Shown: positions 23,517-32,411, numbered from the stretch's first letter. The stretch is DNA of 64,000 nucleotides from Cohnella baijiui (GCF_020731285.1 NZ_JAJFOW010000007.1:1-64000), one strand, 5' to 3'. A program made the numbers and translations. Notes: generated by a model from the sequence alone, not told the origin.

Positions 23517-24344
23517 TTAGAACAGGAAGGTATCCGGATCCGCCCCGAAGCGGCGGTCTTCGTTCAGCCCCTCGATCCGTCGAACCTCGTCTTCGGTCAG
23601 GCTGAAGTCGAACAGCTCGGCGTTCTCGGCGATCCGCCGCGGATTCGAGGACTTCGGAATCGTGACGACGCCTTGCTGCAGATCCCATCGCAGGACGATC
23701 TGGGCAGGCGTTTTGCCGTACTTGGCAGCCAGCTCCTGCAGAACGGGCTGATCCAGGTTCCCCTGCATGAGCGGGCTCCAAGCCTCGAGCTGGATGCCGT
23801 GATCCCGGCAATACGCGAGCGTGTCGCGTTGGGTGAGCAGCGGGTGGAATTCGATCTGGTTCACCATCGGGGCGAGGTCGCTGTGGCGGGCGAGCGTTTC
23901 GAGATGATGGACTTTGAAGTTGGACACGCCGATAGCCCGGACCTGGCCGTCCGCGTAGATCTTTTCGAGCGCCCGCCAAGTGTCGACGAATTTGTCCTTC
24001 CCCGGCCAATGGATCAGAAGCAGGTCGATGTAGTCGAGACCGAGGCGGCGCTTGCTCGCTTCGAACGCCGCGAGCGCTTGGTCGTAGCCCTGATCGTCGT
24101 TCCAGATCTTCGTCGTGACGAACAGCTCTTCCCGCGGGACGCCGCTTTCCTTGACGGCTTGGCCGACGCCCTCCTCGTTGCGGTAGATCATCGCGGTGTC
24201 GATGCTGCGGTAACCGGCGTCGATCGCGGCACGGACGGCGTTCACGACCTCCGCGTCGTTGCTCATTTTCCAGACGCCGAGACCGAGCCAGGGCATTTTT
24301 ACGCCGTTTCGCAGCGTCGCTGCGGCTTGCAGGGATGTTGTCAT
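23517..24344 (-). CDS. aldo/keto reductase
   Basis: NAD(P)H-dependent carbonyl reductase of the AKR5 type (275 aa). Catalytic tetrad: Asp and Tyr in YRSIDTAMIYRNEEGVGQA, Lys in LFVTTKIWNDD, His in LLIHWPG. The nucleotide-binding segment VTIPKSSNPRRIAENAEL is present near the C-terminus. ATG 24344 is supported by AAGGAG upstream; longer versions of the frame would run into the neighbouring gene. It lies 26 bases after the lipoate ligase gene in the same direction and may be cotranscribed. Physiological substrate unknown (methylglyoxal or sugars are typical). Confidence 0.88.
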   Translation of the reverse strand: MTTSLQAAATLRNGVKMPWLGLGVWKMSNDAEVVNAVRAAIDAGYRSIDTAMIYRNEEGVGQAVKESGVPREELFVTTKIWNDDQGYDQALAAFEASKRRLGLDYIDLLLIHWPGKDKFVDTWRALEKIYADGQVRAIGVSNFKVHHLETLARHSDLAPMVNQIEFHPLLTQRDTLAYCRDHGIQLEAWSPLMQGNLDQPVLQELAAKYGKTPAQIVLRWDLQQGVVTIPKSSNPRRIAENAELFDFSLTEDEVRRIEGLNEDRRFGADPDTFLF

Positions 24345-24370
24345 GGGATCATCGCTCCTTGTCGGATGGG

Positions 24371-25360
24371 TTAAATGAACAAATCCAGCCATTCCTCGCG
24401 TTCGACGGGGCCGAAGTAGAAAGCGAGGTCGACGTCCGCCACCGCCGCCGCGATCGAGGCGCGATCGTAGCGCGCGCCGCGGAGGCGATCGGTCACGTCG
24501 GCGACTTCGCCCCGTCCGAAGAAGTCGCCGTAGACGGCCGCCTCGACGATCTTCCCTTCCTGCACGTTCAGCCGGACGTCGAAGGTGCCAGCCGCGAGGC
24601 GCTTCGCCTGGCGGACGTTAAACGCCGGAGACAGCCCGTAGTTCCATTCCCAGCTCCGGTACCGTTCGTCCGCCAGCCGGCGGACAGCCGCCCAGTCATC
24701 CTCGGTCAGCCGGTACTGCGGGACGGGAGAGGCGCCGGCGAAGATCGAGGCGAGCAGACGGGCTTTGAACGCGTCGATCGTCATCGGCTCGCGCAAAAAT
24801 TCCGTGATATTCGCGACGCGGCTTCGGACGGACTTGGTCGCCTTCGATTCGAACTTGAGCGGATTGGCGTTCAACGCCGAAGAGACGTTTTCCATATGGG
24901 AGTCGAACAGCAGCGTGCCGTGGCTGAACATCCGGCCTTTGGTCGAGAACATGGCGTTGCCGGAAATTTTGCGTTCGCCGACCTGAATGTCGTTGCGGCC
25001 GGACAGCTCCGCCTCGACGCCCATTTCGCGCAGAGCCGCAACGACCGGTTCCGTGAATTTGCGGAAGTTGTGGAACGACTGGCCGTCGTCCTTCGTGATG
25101 AAGCTGAAGTTCAGGTTGCCGAGGTCGTGATAGACCGCGCCGCCGCCGGACAGCCGGCGAACGACCTGGATGTCGTGCTCCTCCACATACGACGCGTTGA
25201 CCTCTTCGGCCGTGTTTTGATTTTTACCGATGATGATGGACGGACGGTTGATGTAGAACAGCAGGTAGGGCTCGTCGCCGGGCAGCCGGCGGAGCGTGTA
25301 CTCCTCAAGCGCCAGGTTCAGCGCGGGATCGTGATTGTTGCCGTTGTCGATGAACAGCAA
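24371..25360 (-). CDS. lplJ: lipoate--protein ligase
   Basis: Activates lipoate with ATP and transfers it to E2/GcvH proteins. The 329-aa protein shows the ligase signature VVRRLSGGGAVYHDLGNLNFSF, the lysine segment ISGNAMFSTKGRMFSHGTLLF, and the C-terminal accessory domain (about 245-329). The start is set at TTG 25360 because GGAGG lies 10 bases upstream and the product then begins MLFIDNGNNHDPALNLALEE, as in LplJ; in-frame ATGs further upstream would add up to 32 unrelated residues. Two genes (this and the aldo/keto reductase) appear to form an operon. Confidence 0.9.
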   Translation of the reverse strand: MLFIDNGNNHDPALNLALEEYTLRRLPGDEPYLLFYINRPSIIIGKNQNTAEEVNASYVEEHDIQVVRRLSGGGAVYHDLGNLNFSFITKDDGQSFHNFRKFTEPVVAALREMGVEAELSGRNDIQVGERKISGNAMFSTKGRMFSHGTLLFDSHMENVSSALNANPLKFESKATKSVRSRVANITEFLREPMTIDAFKARLLASIFAGASPVPQYRLTEDDWAAVRRLADERYRSWEWNYGLSPAFNVRQAKRLAAGTFDVRLNVQEGKIVEAAVYGDFFGRGEVADVTDRLRGARYDRASIAAAVADVDLAFYFGPVEREEWLDLFI

Positions 25361-25536
25361 GTCGTTCTGGCCTCCTTCTACCGACGAGTCGAACATTCGG
25401 GGTTCGTTCTCTATTTTATGCCATTTGGGACGTGCGGACAAATTCGTCCAGTTCATATTCCGTTCATATTGGAAATGTAAAATAGAGCGCGTCGAAGGAA
25501 CCCCGGCGGGTACGAGGGAGGATATGGAAATGTTTC

Positions 25537-25569
25537 TTGACGGCGTCCAGTATACTGAGTATACTCACA
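25537..25569 (+). promoter_or_regulatory. promoter of heterodimeric exporter with repeated AGTATACT operator
   Basis: TTGACG (25537-25542), 17-base spacer, TATACT (25560-25565): a near-consensus promoter. The palindromic octamer AGTATACT occurs twice in tandem (25549-25566 region, sharing the -10), an arrangement expected for a repressor that occludes the -10. Confidence 0.6.
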
Positions 25570-25602
25570 ATACAAGCGCAAAGGAATGGAGATGAACCTT
25601 GG

Positions 25603-27336
25603 ATGCTTAAGCTGTTTCGGCTGCTGAAGCCGTATCGCTGGCTGATCGCGCTCGTCATGGCGCTCATCCTGCTGCAGTCGCTTTCGGAACTGTATTTGCC
25701 GACGTTGATGGCGGATATCGTCAACATCGGGATTGTGGACCGTCAAGGCGACACGAACTATATTTTGAAAATCGGCGGATTTATGCTGCTGGTCACGCTG
25801 GGCGGGACGGCGGTGTCGATTCTCGCCAGCCTGTATTCGTCCAAAATCGCGGCGGGCTTCGGCCAAATCGCGCGGGCGAACGTTTTTTCCCAGGTCGAGA
25901 ACTACTCGCTGCGCGAGTTCGACAAGATCGGTACCGCGTCGCTCATCACCCGGACGACGAACGACATCACCCAGGTGCAGCAAGTGCTGATCATGATGCT
26001 GCGGATGATGGTCATGGCGCCGATGATGTGCATCGGGGGCATCATTATGGCCGTGTCCAAGGACGCGACGCTGTCGCTCGTGCTCGTCGTGGCGATCCCG
26101 GTGCTGGTGCTCACGATCGTCGCGGTCGCGAGCAAGGGCATTCCGCTCTTCCGGGTTATCCAGAAGAAGCTGGACAAGCTGAATCTCGTGCTGCGGGAAA
26201 GCCTCACCGGCATCCGCGTCATTCGTTCGTTCAACCGGACGGAGCATGAGAAGAAGCGTTTCGTGGAGGCGAACAAGGATCTGACGGACACCTCGATCCG
26301 GGTCAATCAGATCATGGCCGCCCTCTGGCCGCTCATGATGCTGATCATGAACTTTTCCTCGATCGCCATCATTTGGTTCGGCGGCGAACGGATCGGCAGC
26401 GGCCATATGGCGGTCGGGGACTTGATGGCCTTCTTGCAATACGCCATGCAGATCATGTTCTCCATGCTGATGCTGTCGATGATGTTCGTCATGGTGCCGC
26501 GCGCTTCGGCTTCCGCCGTCCGGATCAACGAAGTGCTCGATCTGCCGCCGACGCTCGTCGACGCGCCTGACGCCCGGACGGAGATCGCGACGAGCGGACT
26601 GGTCGAATTCGACGACGTTACCTTCAGCTATCCCGGGGCCGAACAGCCGGCACTCTCCGGCATCACGTTTACGGCGCGTCCCGGCGAAGTGACGGCGATC
26701 ATCGGAGGCACGGGCGCGGGCAAGTCGACGCTGCTCAATTTGATCCCGCGGTTTTACGACGCCGAGAGCGGCTCGGTCCGCATCGACGGCGTCGACGTGC
26801 GGGAACGCAAGCAGGAGGAGCTCCGCGCCCAGATTGGCCTCGTGCCGCAAAAAGCGGTGCTGTTCACCGGCACGATCGAGGACAACATCCGTTTCGGCAA
26901 GGAGGAGGCGACGGACGAAGAGATCCGGCATGCGGCCGATATCGCCCAGGCGACCGAGTTCATCTCGGGCATGGAAGACGGCTTCGCGTCGAGCATCGCC
27001 CAAGGCGGGACCAATGTGTCCGGCGGGCAGAAGCAGCGGCTCTCCATCGCCCGCGCGCTCGTACGGCGGCCGGACATTTATTTGTTCGACGACAGCTTCT
27101 CCGCGCTGGACTTCAAGACCGACGCCAAGCTGCGCGCGGCCTTGAAGGGCGAAACGCGGTCGTCGACCGTCATTATCGTCGCCCAGCGCGTCAGCACCGT
27201 CATGGATGCCGATCAGATCATCGTGCTGGACGAGGGACGCATCGCAGACATCGGCACGCATCACGAGCTGCTGAAATCTTCCGAGGTATATCGGGAGATC
27301 GTGTCTTCGCAGCTGTCGGAGGAGGAGATCGCATGA
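25603..27336 (+). CDS. heterodimeric ABC exporter subunit A (degenerate NBD)
   Basis: A 577-aa fused exporter: six transmembrane helices (about 15-310), then an NBD with Walker A GGTGAGKST and signature NVSGGQKQR. Walker B reads IYLFDDSFSALD, with Asp where the catalytic Glu normally sits, so its ATP site is probably non-hydrolytic, as in TM287/BmrC-type subunits. ATG 25603 is used; AAGGAATGGAG lies upstream. Its stop overlaps the start of the partner gene (ATGA, 27333-27336), indicating tight coupling. Predicted to export drugs or lipids with its partner at the cytoplasmic membrane. Confidence 0.88.
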   Translation: MLKLFRLLKPYRWLIALVMALILLQSLSELYLPTLMADIVNIGIVDRQGDTNYILKIGGFMLLVTLGGTAVSILASLYSSKIAAGFGQIARANVFSQVENYSLREFDKIGTASLITRTTNDITQVQQVLIMMLRMMVMAPMMCIGGIIMAVSKDATLSLVLVVAIPVLVLTIVAVASKGIPLFRVIQKKLDKLNLVLRESLTGIRVIRSFNRTEHEKKRFVEANKDLTDTSIRVNQIMAALWPLMMLIMNFSSIAIIWFGGERIGSGHMAVGDLMAFLQYAMQIMFSMLMLSMMFVMVPRASASAVRINEVLDLPPTLVDAPDARTEIATSGLVEFDDVTFSYPGAEQPALSGITFTARPGEVTAIIGGTGAGKSTLLNLIPRFYDAESGSVRIDGVDVRERKQEELRAQIGLVPQKAVLFTGTIEDNIRFGKEEATDEEIRHAADIAQATEFISGMEDGFASSIAQGGTNVSGGQKQRLSIARALVRRPDIYLFDDSFSALDFKTDAKLRAALKGETRSSTVIIVAQRVSTVMDADQIIVLDEGRIADIGTHHELLKSSEVYREIVSSQLSEEEIA

Positions 27337-29246
27337 GCGGGCCATCGAACCAACAACGCGGGGCGGGCGGTCCGGGCAGAGGTCCGGGCGGCGGCGGCCC
27401 CGGCCGCGGTCCCGGCTTCGGTCCGCCGGGCATGATGGCGATGCCGGGACAGAAAGCCAAAAACTTCAAAGGCTCTTTCCGCCGGCTGCTGCAATATTTG
27501 AAGCCGTTCCGGTTCAAGCTGCTGGCCGTCTTCCTGACGGCGATCCTGAGCACCGTCTTCTCCATTCTGAGCCCGAAGATCATGGGCCATGCGACGACGT
27601 TGTTGTTCAAAGGCGTCGTAGCAAAAATGCAACATGTTCCGGGCGCCGCGATCGATTACCAGGGCATCTGGAACATCGTCGCGCTGTTGGCGGGCCTGTA
27701 CCTGCTGAGCTCCGCGTTCGGGTACGTGCAGCAGTTCCTCATGGCGGGCGTCGCGCAGAAGACGGTCTACCGCCTGCGCAACGATGTGAACGACAAGCTG
27801 TCGCGGCTGCCGCTGAAGTTCTACGATTCCCGGACGCACGGCGAAATTCTGAGCCGCGTCGTCAACGACGTCGACAACATCAGCAACACGCTGCAGCAGA
27901 GCTTGACGCAACTCATCACCTCGGTCGTCACGCTGATCGGCGTCATCGTCATGATGCTGACGATCAGCCCGCTGCTGACGCTCATTCTCGTGCTGACGCT
28001 GCCGCTCAGCTTCCTCGTGATCAAGGCGATCGCGGGGCGGTCGCAAACGTACTTCAAAGGGCAGCAAAAGCATCTCGGCGAGCTGAACGGACATGTCGAG
28101 GAGATGTATACCGGGCACCAGATCGTTAAGGCGTTCGGCCACGAGAAAAAGGCGCTCGACAAGTTCGACACGATCAACAAGGAACTGTACGACGCCGGAT
28201 GGCGGGCGCAGTTCGTGTCGGGCATCATCATGCCGCTCATGAGCCTCATCGGCAACATCGGCTACGTCGCGATCAGCGTCGTCGGCGGGGTGCTGGTGAC
28301 GCGCGGCTCGATCAATATCGGGGACATCCAGGCGTTCATCCAGTATGCGCGACAGTTCACGATGCCGATCACGCAGACAGCGAACATCGCGAACATCATC
28401 CAGTCCACGATCGCTTCGGCAGAGCGGGTGTTCGAGCTGCTCGACGAGGAAGAGGAAGTGAAGGAAGCGAAGGAAGAGCTCGACTTGGCCCGCGCAAAAG
28501 GGAACGTGGCGTTCCGCGACGTCAGCTTCGGCTACAAGGCGGACGCGCCGCTGATCGAGCACATGAACATCGACGTGAAGGCCGGGCAGACGGTTGCCAT
28601 CGTCGGACCGACGGGAGCGGGCAAGACGACGCTCGTCAACCTGCTCATGCGGTTCTACGAAGTGAACGACGGTGCGATTACCGTGGATGGCGTGGACATC
28701 ACGCGGCTCAAGCGCGGCAATCTGCGCAGTCTGTTCGGAATGGTGCTGCAGGACACGTGGCTGTTCAACGGCACGATCCGGGACAATATCGCCTACGGTC
28801 GCGCCGGAGCGACGGAGGAGGAGATCGTCGAGGCGGCGCGCGCGGCGCACGCGGACCACTTTATCCGCACGCTGCCGGACGGGTACGACACGATCCTGAA
28901 CGAGGAGGCGTCCAACCTCTCCCAAGGCCAGAAGCAGCTGCTCACGATCGCCCGCGCCATTCTGGCGGACCCGGCGATCCTCATCCTCGACGAAGCCACG
29001 AGCAGCGTCGATACACGAACCGAGGTGCAGATCCAAAAGGCGATGAACGCGCTCATGGAAAACCGCACGAGCTTCGTCATTGCGCACCGACTGTCTACGA
29101 TTCGCGAGGCCGACCTGATCCTCGTCATGAACAAGGGCAGCGTCATCGAGAAGGGCACGCACGAAGAACTGCTGGCGCAGGAAGGATTTTATGCCGACCT
29201 GTACAACAGCCAGTTCTCCGACCGAGTCGCCCCGAACGCCGTTTAA
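27333..29246 (+). CDS. heterodimeric ABC exporter subunit B (catalytic NBD, Gly-rich N-terminus)
   Basis: The 637-aa partner begins with an unusual Gly/Pro/Arg-rich leader (about residues 8-38, GPGRGPGGGGPGRGPGFGPP) before six transmembrane helices and an NBD. The NBD is canonical: Walker A GPTGAGKTT, signature NLSQGQKQL, Walker B ILILDEATSSVD with the catalytic Glu. This asymmetry with subunit A is the hallmark of the TM287/288, LmrCD and BmrCD exporters. A terminator follows. Substrates are unknown. Confidence 0.88.
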   Translation: MSGPSNQQRGAGGPGRGPGGGGPGRGPGFGPPGMMAMPGQKAKNFKGSFRRLLQYLKPFRFKLLAVFLTAILSTVFSILSPKIMGHATTLLFKGVVAKMQHVPGAAIDYQGIWNIVALLAGLYLLSSAFGYVQQFLMAGVAQKTVYRLRNDVNDKLSRLPLKFYDSRTHGEILSRVVNDVDNISNTLQQSLTQLITSVVTLIGVIVMMLTISPLLTLILVLTLPLSFLVIKAIAGRSQTYFKGQQKHLGELNGHVEEMYTGHQIVKAFGHEKKALDKFDTINKELYDAGWRAQFVSGIIMPLMSLIGNIGYVAISVVGGVLVTRGSINIGDIQAFIQYARQFTMPITQTANIANIIQSTIASAERVFELLDEEEEVKEAKEELDLARAKGNVAFRDVSFGYKADAPLIEHMNIDVKAGQTVAIVGPTGAGKTTLVNLLMRFYEVNDGAITVDGVDITRLKRGNLRSLFGMVLQDTWLFNGTIRDNIAYGRAGATEEEIVEAARAAHADHFIRTLPDGYDTILNEEASNLSQGQKQLLTIARAILADPAILILDEATSSVDTRTEVQIQKAMNALMENRTSFVIAHRLSTIREADLILVMNKGSVIEKGTHEELLAQEGFYADLYNSQFSDRVAPNAV

Positions 29247-29252
29247 GCGAAA

Positions 29253-29296
29253 CCGCCGTCCGTCTCCGCAAGGAGGCGTGCGGCTTTTGTTTTTTG
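29253..29296 (+). terminator. terminator after the exporter operon
   Basis: CCGCCGTCCGTCTCC-gcaa-GGAGGCGTGCGGC with some mismatch, followed by TTTTGTTTTTT. Confidence 0.65.
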
Positions 29297-29338
29297 CGCT
29301 GCGGCGAGGCGTTCCGCTTTTCAAGGATGGGAACGCGG

Positions 29339-29379
29339 TGGTACACTGGTCACGTAGAGACCCGCCCGTCCGGCGGGTC
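29339..29379 (+). promoter_or_regulatory. extended -10 promoter and leader hairpin of eda
   Basis: TGGTACACT (29339-29347) is a TG-extended -10. It is followed in the leader by an 8-bp hairpin GACCCGCC/GGCGGGTC (29359-29379). The hairpin has no T run, so it may stabilise the mRNA rather than terminate it. Confidence 0.4.
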
Positions 29380-29419
29380 GAGCTGCCGGGCCTTCGGCTC
29401 GGACAAGGGGGAAGAAGAA

Positions 29420-30055
29420 ATGCGAACGGAAATGCTCCAAGCGCTGAAGCGGGAAAAGATCGTCGCCATCGTCCGGGGTATCTCGGATCGGCAGGCGGAT
29501 GCCGTCGCCAAGGCGATGCATGACGGCGGCATTGCGTTTTTGGAAGTGACCTTGAATACGGAAGGCGCGCTCGGCATGATTTCCCGATTGCGCTCGGCGT
29601 ACGAGGGGCGGATGCGTATCGGGGCGGGCACGGTGCTCGACTTGGGACAAGCCAAGGAAGCGGTCGCCGCCGGGGCCCAGTACCTCATTTCGCCGAACGT
29701 CGACGAAGAGGTCATTTACTACGGCGTCGAGCAGGGCGTCGACGTTTGGCCGGGCGCGATGACGCCGACGGAGATCGTGAACGCGTATAAAGCCGGCGCC
29801 TCGGCCGTCAAGCTGTTCCCGCTCGGGACGCTCGGGGTGAATTACCTCAAAGAGGTACGCGCCCCGCTCGACCACATTCCGCTGATCGCGACGGGCGGCG
29901 TCAACCTGCAGAACATCCGCACCGTCATCGAAGCGGGCGCGGTCGCCGTGGGACTGGGCAACAACCTGGTCAACAAAGCGTTGATCGAGGCGGGCGATTA
30001 TGAAGGTCTGACGAAGCTGGCGTCCGACTTCGCGACCGAAGTCAAGCGCGCCTGA
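29420..30055 (+). CDS. eda: KDPG/KHG aldolase
   Basis: Cleaves 2-keto-3-deoxy-6-phosphogluconate (and 4-hydroxy-2-oxoglutarate) to pyruvate plus an aldehyde. A class I aldolase TIM barrel of 211 aa with Schiff-base Lys in SAVKLFPLG (K131), Glu in AFLEVTLNT (E42) and Arg in IVAIVRG (R19). GGGGGAAGAAG precedes the ATG. It stands alone between terminators; no KDPG kinase or uronate genes are adjacent here, so the pathway partner must lie elsewhere. Confidence 0.9.
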   Translation: MRTEMLQALKREKIVAIVRGISDRQADAVAKAMHDGGIAFLEVTLNTEGALGMISRLRSAYEGRMRIGAGTVLDLGQAKEAVAAGAQYLISPNVDEEVIYYGVEQGVDVWPGAMTPTEIVNAYKAGASAVKLFPLGTLGVNYLKEVRAPLDHIPLIATGGVNLQNIRTVIEAGAVAVGLGNNLVNKALIEAGDYEGLTKLASDFATEVKRA

Positions 30056-30102
30056 GCCCGCCGTTCGCAGCTTCCGGCGCAGCCGACCGGCATATACAAA
30101 TA

Positions 30103-30137
30103 AGCCTGCTCCGCGATAAGCGGAGCAGGCCTTTTTG
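30103..30137 (+). terminator. terminator after eda
   Basis: Perfect 11-bp stem GCCTGCTCCGC-gataa-GCGGAGCAGGC with following CTTTTTG. Also A-rich on the left side, so it could act on both strands. Confidence 0.85.
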
Positions 30138-30236
30138 TATACGAAAACTCCCACTTCGACTGGGGGTTCAAGCTATGAGTAGTCATCCTTTGAACGCCAT
30201 GATGATCGACTGAAGTTCAAAAGTATTCGATGATTA

Positions 30237-30279
30237 GAATACAATAGGCCCCCAGGGCGATAGATGATCGATTGTATTC
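30237..30279. repeat. inverted repeat in AT-richer gene-free stretch
   Basis: GAATACAAT (30237-30245) and ATTGTATTC (30271-30279) are perfect 9-base inverted repeats around a 25-base loop. The surrounding 30150-30400 is visibly lower in GC than the neighbouring genes and contains related TATTCGAT segments. It could be a remnant of a mobile element linked to the structured RNA just downstream; no gene is seen. Confidence 0.4.
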
Positions 30280-30397
30280 GATTTTTAGCACACCATCCGC
30301 ACCTTAGGGACTAAATGACGAAATGTAATCGATTTACCGTGTACAATCGCAATCAGCTAAAAGAAGATCAGAAGTCCGATCAATTCACGTTTGAAAG

Positions 30398-30577
30398 AAC
30401 TGTTCGACCCGTTTGCGGGTGAGTCGGTGAAAAATGGCGTGTATTGAGGCCCCTTTTCAGGGGCTAGCCCGAGGCAACACGCGGTTGACAGTTCTACAGT
30501 TCGCCTTAGAGGCGCTTGCTAGCAGCATTGCCCTAATAGGGCTGATGGAAGCCACCGACTAAGCCGGTGGTTATGAC
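30398..30577 (+). ncRNA. putative orphan omega (HEARO-like) RNA of IscB/IS605 type
   Basis: About 180 bases fold into nested perfect stems. AACTGT (30398-30403) pairs with ACAGTT (30488-30493). Inside, ACCCG/CGGGT (30407-30420) is flanked by CGAC/GTCG. GCGTGT (30437-30442) pairs with ACACGC (30477-30482) and encloses GCCCC/GGGGC (30449-30464). Then come CGCCT/AGGCG (30502-30514), GCCCT/AGGGC (30530-30542) and a terminal CCACCG/CGGTGG (30552-30570) followed by TTATGAC. The plan and segments such as CGACCCG..CGGGTGAGTCGG, GGAAGCC and the final GC hairpin resemble HEARO/omega RNAs from memory; no covariance search was run. No iscB or tnpB follows: the next gene downstream is an exporter on the opposite strand. 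If it is an IscB-type RNA, the guide would be the bases just left of 30398. Confidence 0.55.
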
Positions 30578-30647
30578 TGGCATTCGCGTCTAGGCGGGCA
30601 ACGATCGGCCAGACGGACGGCGCAGACCTCCACAGCTGCCGCCGATG

Positions 30648-32411
30648 TCAGCCTGTAAACGAGGGAGTCTCCTGTCGGCGCCAGAAGTCCGCAAAGCGGC
30701 CGTTCGACCGGAGCAGCTCCTGCGGACGTCCGAATTCGCGAATCTCCCCGTCCTCCAGGAAGGCGACGTAGTCGGCGTCCCGGATCGTGGAGAGCCGATG
30801 CGCGATGATGATCTTGGTGGCGTCACCGGCCCATTGCGAAAGGGTCGCCTGGAACAGCGCCTCGGTTTCCACATCCAAGGCGGAGGTGGGCTCGTCCAGA
30901 ATCAAGATCGACGGCTTCCGCAAGATGGCGCGCGCAATGGCGATACGTTGCTTTTGTCCCTGGGACAGCTTGATGCCCTGCTCTCCGACCGGGGTCGCGA
31001 AGCCGTTGGGCAGCCGCTCGATGAATCCCAGCGACTGGGACAGCTCCGCCGCCCGTCGAAGCGCTTCAGGATCGGCATCGGACGCGCCGACGGCGATGTT
31101 GCCGGCGATCGTATCGTCGAATAGATAGACATCCTGGGCGACGGCCGCGAGGTGCTGGCGCAGGGAGTCAAGCGTGTATTCTCCAATGGCACGTCCGTTC
31201 AAGCGAATGGCGCCTCCGTCCGGCTCGTAAAAGCGGTACAGCAGCTTGACGATCGTGCTCTTGCCTCCGCCGCTCGGGCCGACAAGCGCAAGCGTCTTGC
31301 CGGCCGGAACGTCGAACGAGACGTTCCGCAGCACTTGGCGGTCAGACTCGTAGGCGAACGACACCCGATCGAACCGGATGCTCGCCGGCTGCGGGGCGAG
31401 CGCGATTCCCCGGTCGTCGTCCTCGGGCCGCCGCTCCATCAGCTCGAGCAGTTGCTCGGCGCCTGAGGAGACCCGCTGCAAGGAGCCGATAATGCCGACG
31501 ATGCTCGCGAACGGCTCCGTCACCTTGTCGAGCAGCGCGAGGAAAGCGACGAGCGCCCCGGGGCCGATCTGACCCATCGCGATCAAGACCGCCCCCGCTC
31601 CCATGCCGACGAGGTAGCCGAGGCGCTCCGGGAGTACCCGAATCAGCTCGCGAAGCGCTTCCATTTTTTCGATCGAAATCCACAGCCGCGTCCCTTCCTC
31701 GCACACTTGTCCGAACTTCCCGATGACCGGCCGTTCCAGCCGGTTCATCTTGATCTCGCGAATGCCGCCCATCGCTTCGCCCATATGGCGGAACACCTCG
31801 CCGCCGTTCTCTTGCTCTTCGGCGATCAGCTGCTTGAACGCGCGGCGGCCGACCAGATTGCTGAGCACCTGCAGCGGTCCGATGCACAGCGCCGTCACGC
31901 CTAGCAACGGATTGACTGCGAATAAGTACACGCCGATCCCGAGGAAGGCGAAGGGGAGCGAGACGAGGCGGATGATGTCGAAGACGAGAAATTGCTTGAA
32001 CACCTCGAGTTCGTTGAACAGCAAACGGTTGGCGTGAGCGCTGTGCCGGCCTTCGTGGTAGCCGAGCGAGAGGCGCAGCAGCCGATCGAGCGCCATTCGG
32101 CGCATCTCGAAAACGACCCGCGTGTTGACGATCTGATTGCAGACGCGGGAGAAGTAGTTCAGCGCGATGCCGAGCAGAACGAAGAGGAGGAGGGCCGCAA
32201 TCAAGCCGATCAGCTCCGCGTTCGAGAGGGTCCGGTCCGTATTGTCGATGAGCCGCCGCGCCGTCTCGGCCAACAACAGGGAGACTGCTGTACCGCCGAG
32301 CTGAAGGAGCAGCACGAGTCCGTACAGATGCTTGTACCTTAAACACAGCCTCAAGAAAAAACGAAAGCCTTCGCGTTTCCATAACGACCGGATCGACCGG
32401 TTCGGTGGCAT
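30648..32411 (-). CDS. ABC transporter, fused permease and ATPase (MsbA/LmrA-like)
   Basis: A 587-aa half-transporter: six transmembrane helices (about 20-310), then an NBD with Walker A GPSGGGKST, signature KLSQGQKQR and Walker B ILILDEPTSALD with catalytic Glu. All motifs are intact, so a homodimer is likely. ATG 32411 is preferred, with CAGGAG 8 bases upstream; upstream ATGs in the same frame lack ribosome sites. It is a single gene downstream of the convergent-side RNA element, with no partner. Predicted exporter of lipid, peptide or drug; substrate unknown. Confidence 0.85.
   Translation of the reverse strand: MPPNRSIRSLWKREGFRFFLRLCLRYKHLYGLVLLLQLGGTAVSLLLAETARRLIDNTDRTLSNAELIGLIAALLLFVLLGIALNYFSRVCNQIVNTRVVFEMRRMALDRLLRLSLGYHEGRHSAHANRLLFNELEVFKQFLVFDIIRLVSLPFAFLGIGVYLFAVNPLLGVTALCIGPLQVLSNLVGRRAFKQLIAEEQENGGEVFRHMGEAMGGIREIKMNRLERPVIGKFGQVCEEGTRLWISIEKMEALRELIRVLPERLGYLVGMGAGAVLIAMGQIGPGALVAFLALLDKVTEPFASIVGIIGSLQRVSSGAEQLLELMERRPEDDDRGIALAPQPASIRFDRVSFAYESDRQVLRNVSFDVPAGKTLALVGPSGGGKSTIVKLLYRFYEPDGGAIRLNGRAIGEYTLDSLRQHLAAVAQDVYLFDDTIAGNIAVGASDADPEALRRAAELSQSLGFIERLPNGFATPVGEQGIKLSQGQKQRIAIARAILRKPSILILDEPTSALDVETEALFQATLSQWAGDATKIIIAHRLSTIRDADYVAFLEDGEIREFGRPQELLRSNGRFADFWRRQETPSFTG

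Noticed and set aside
30398..30577. T-box, rRNA fragment or ordinary terminator cluster
   Set aside because: No T-box or rRNA motif is present, and the nested stems span about 180 bases without T runs.
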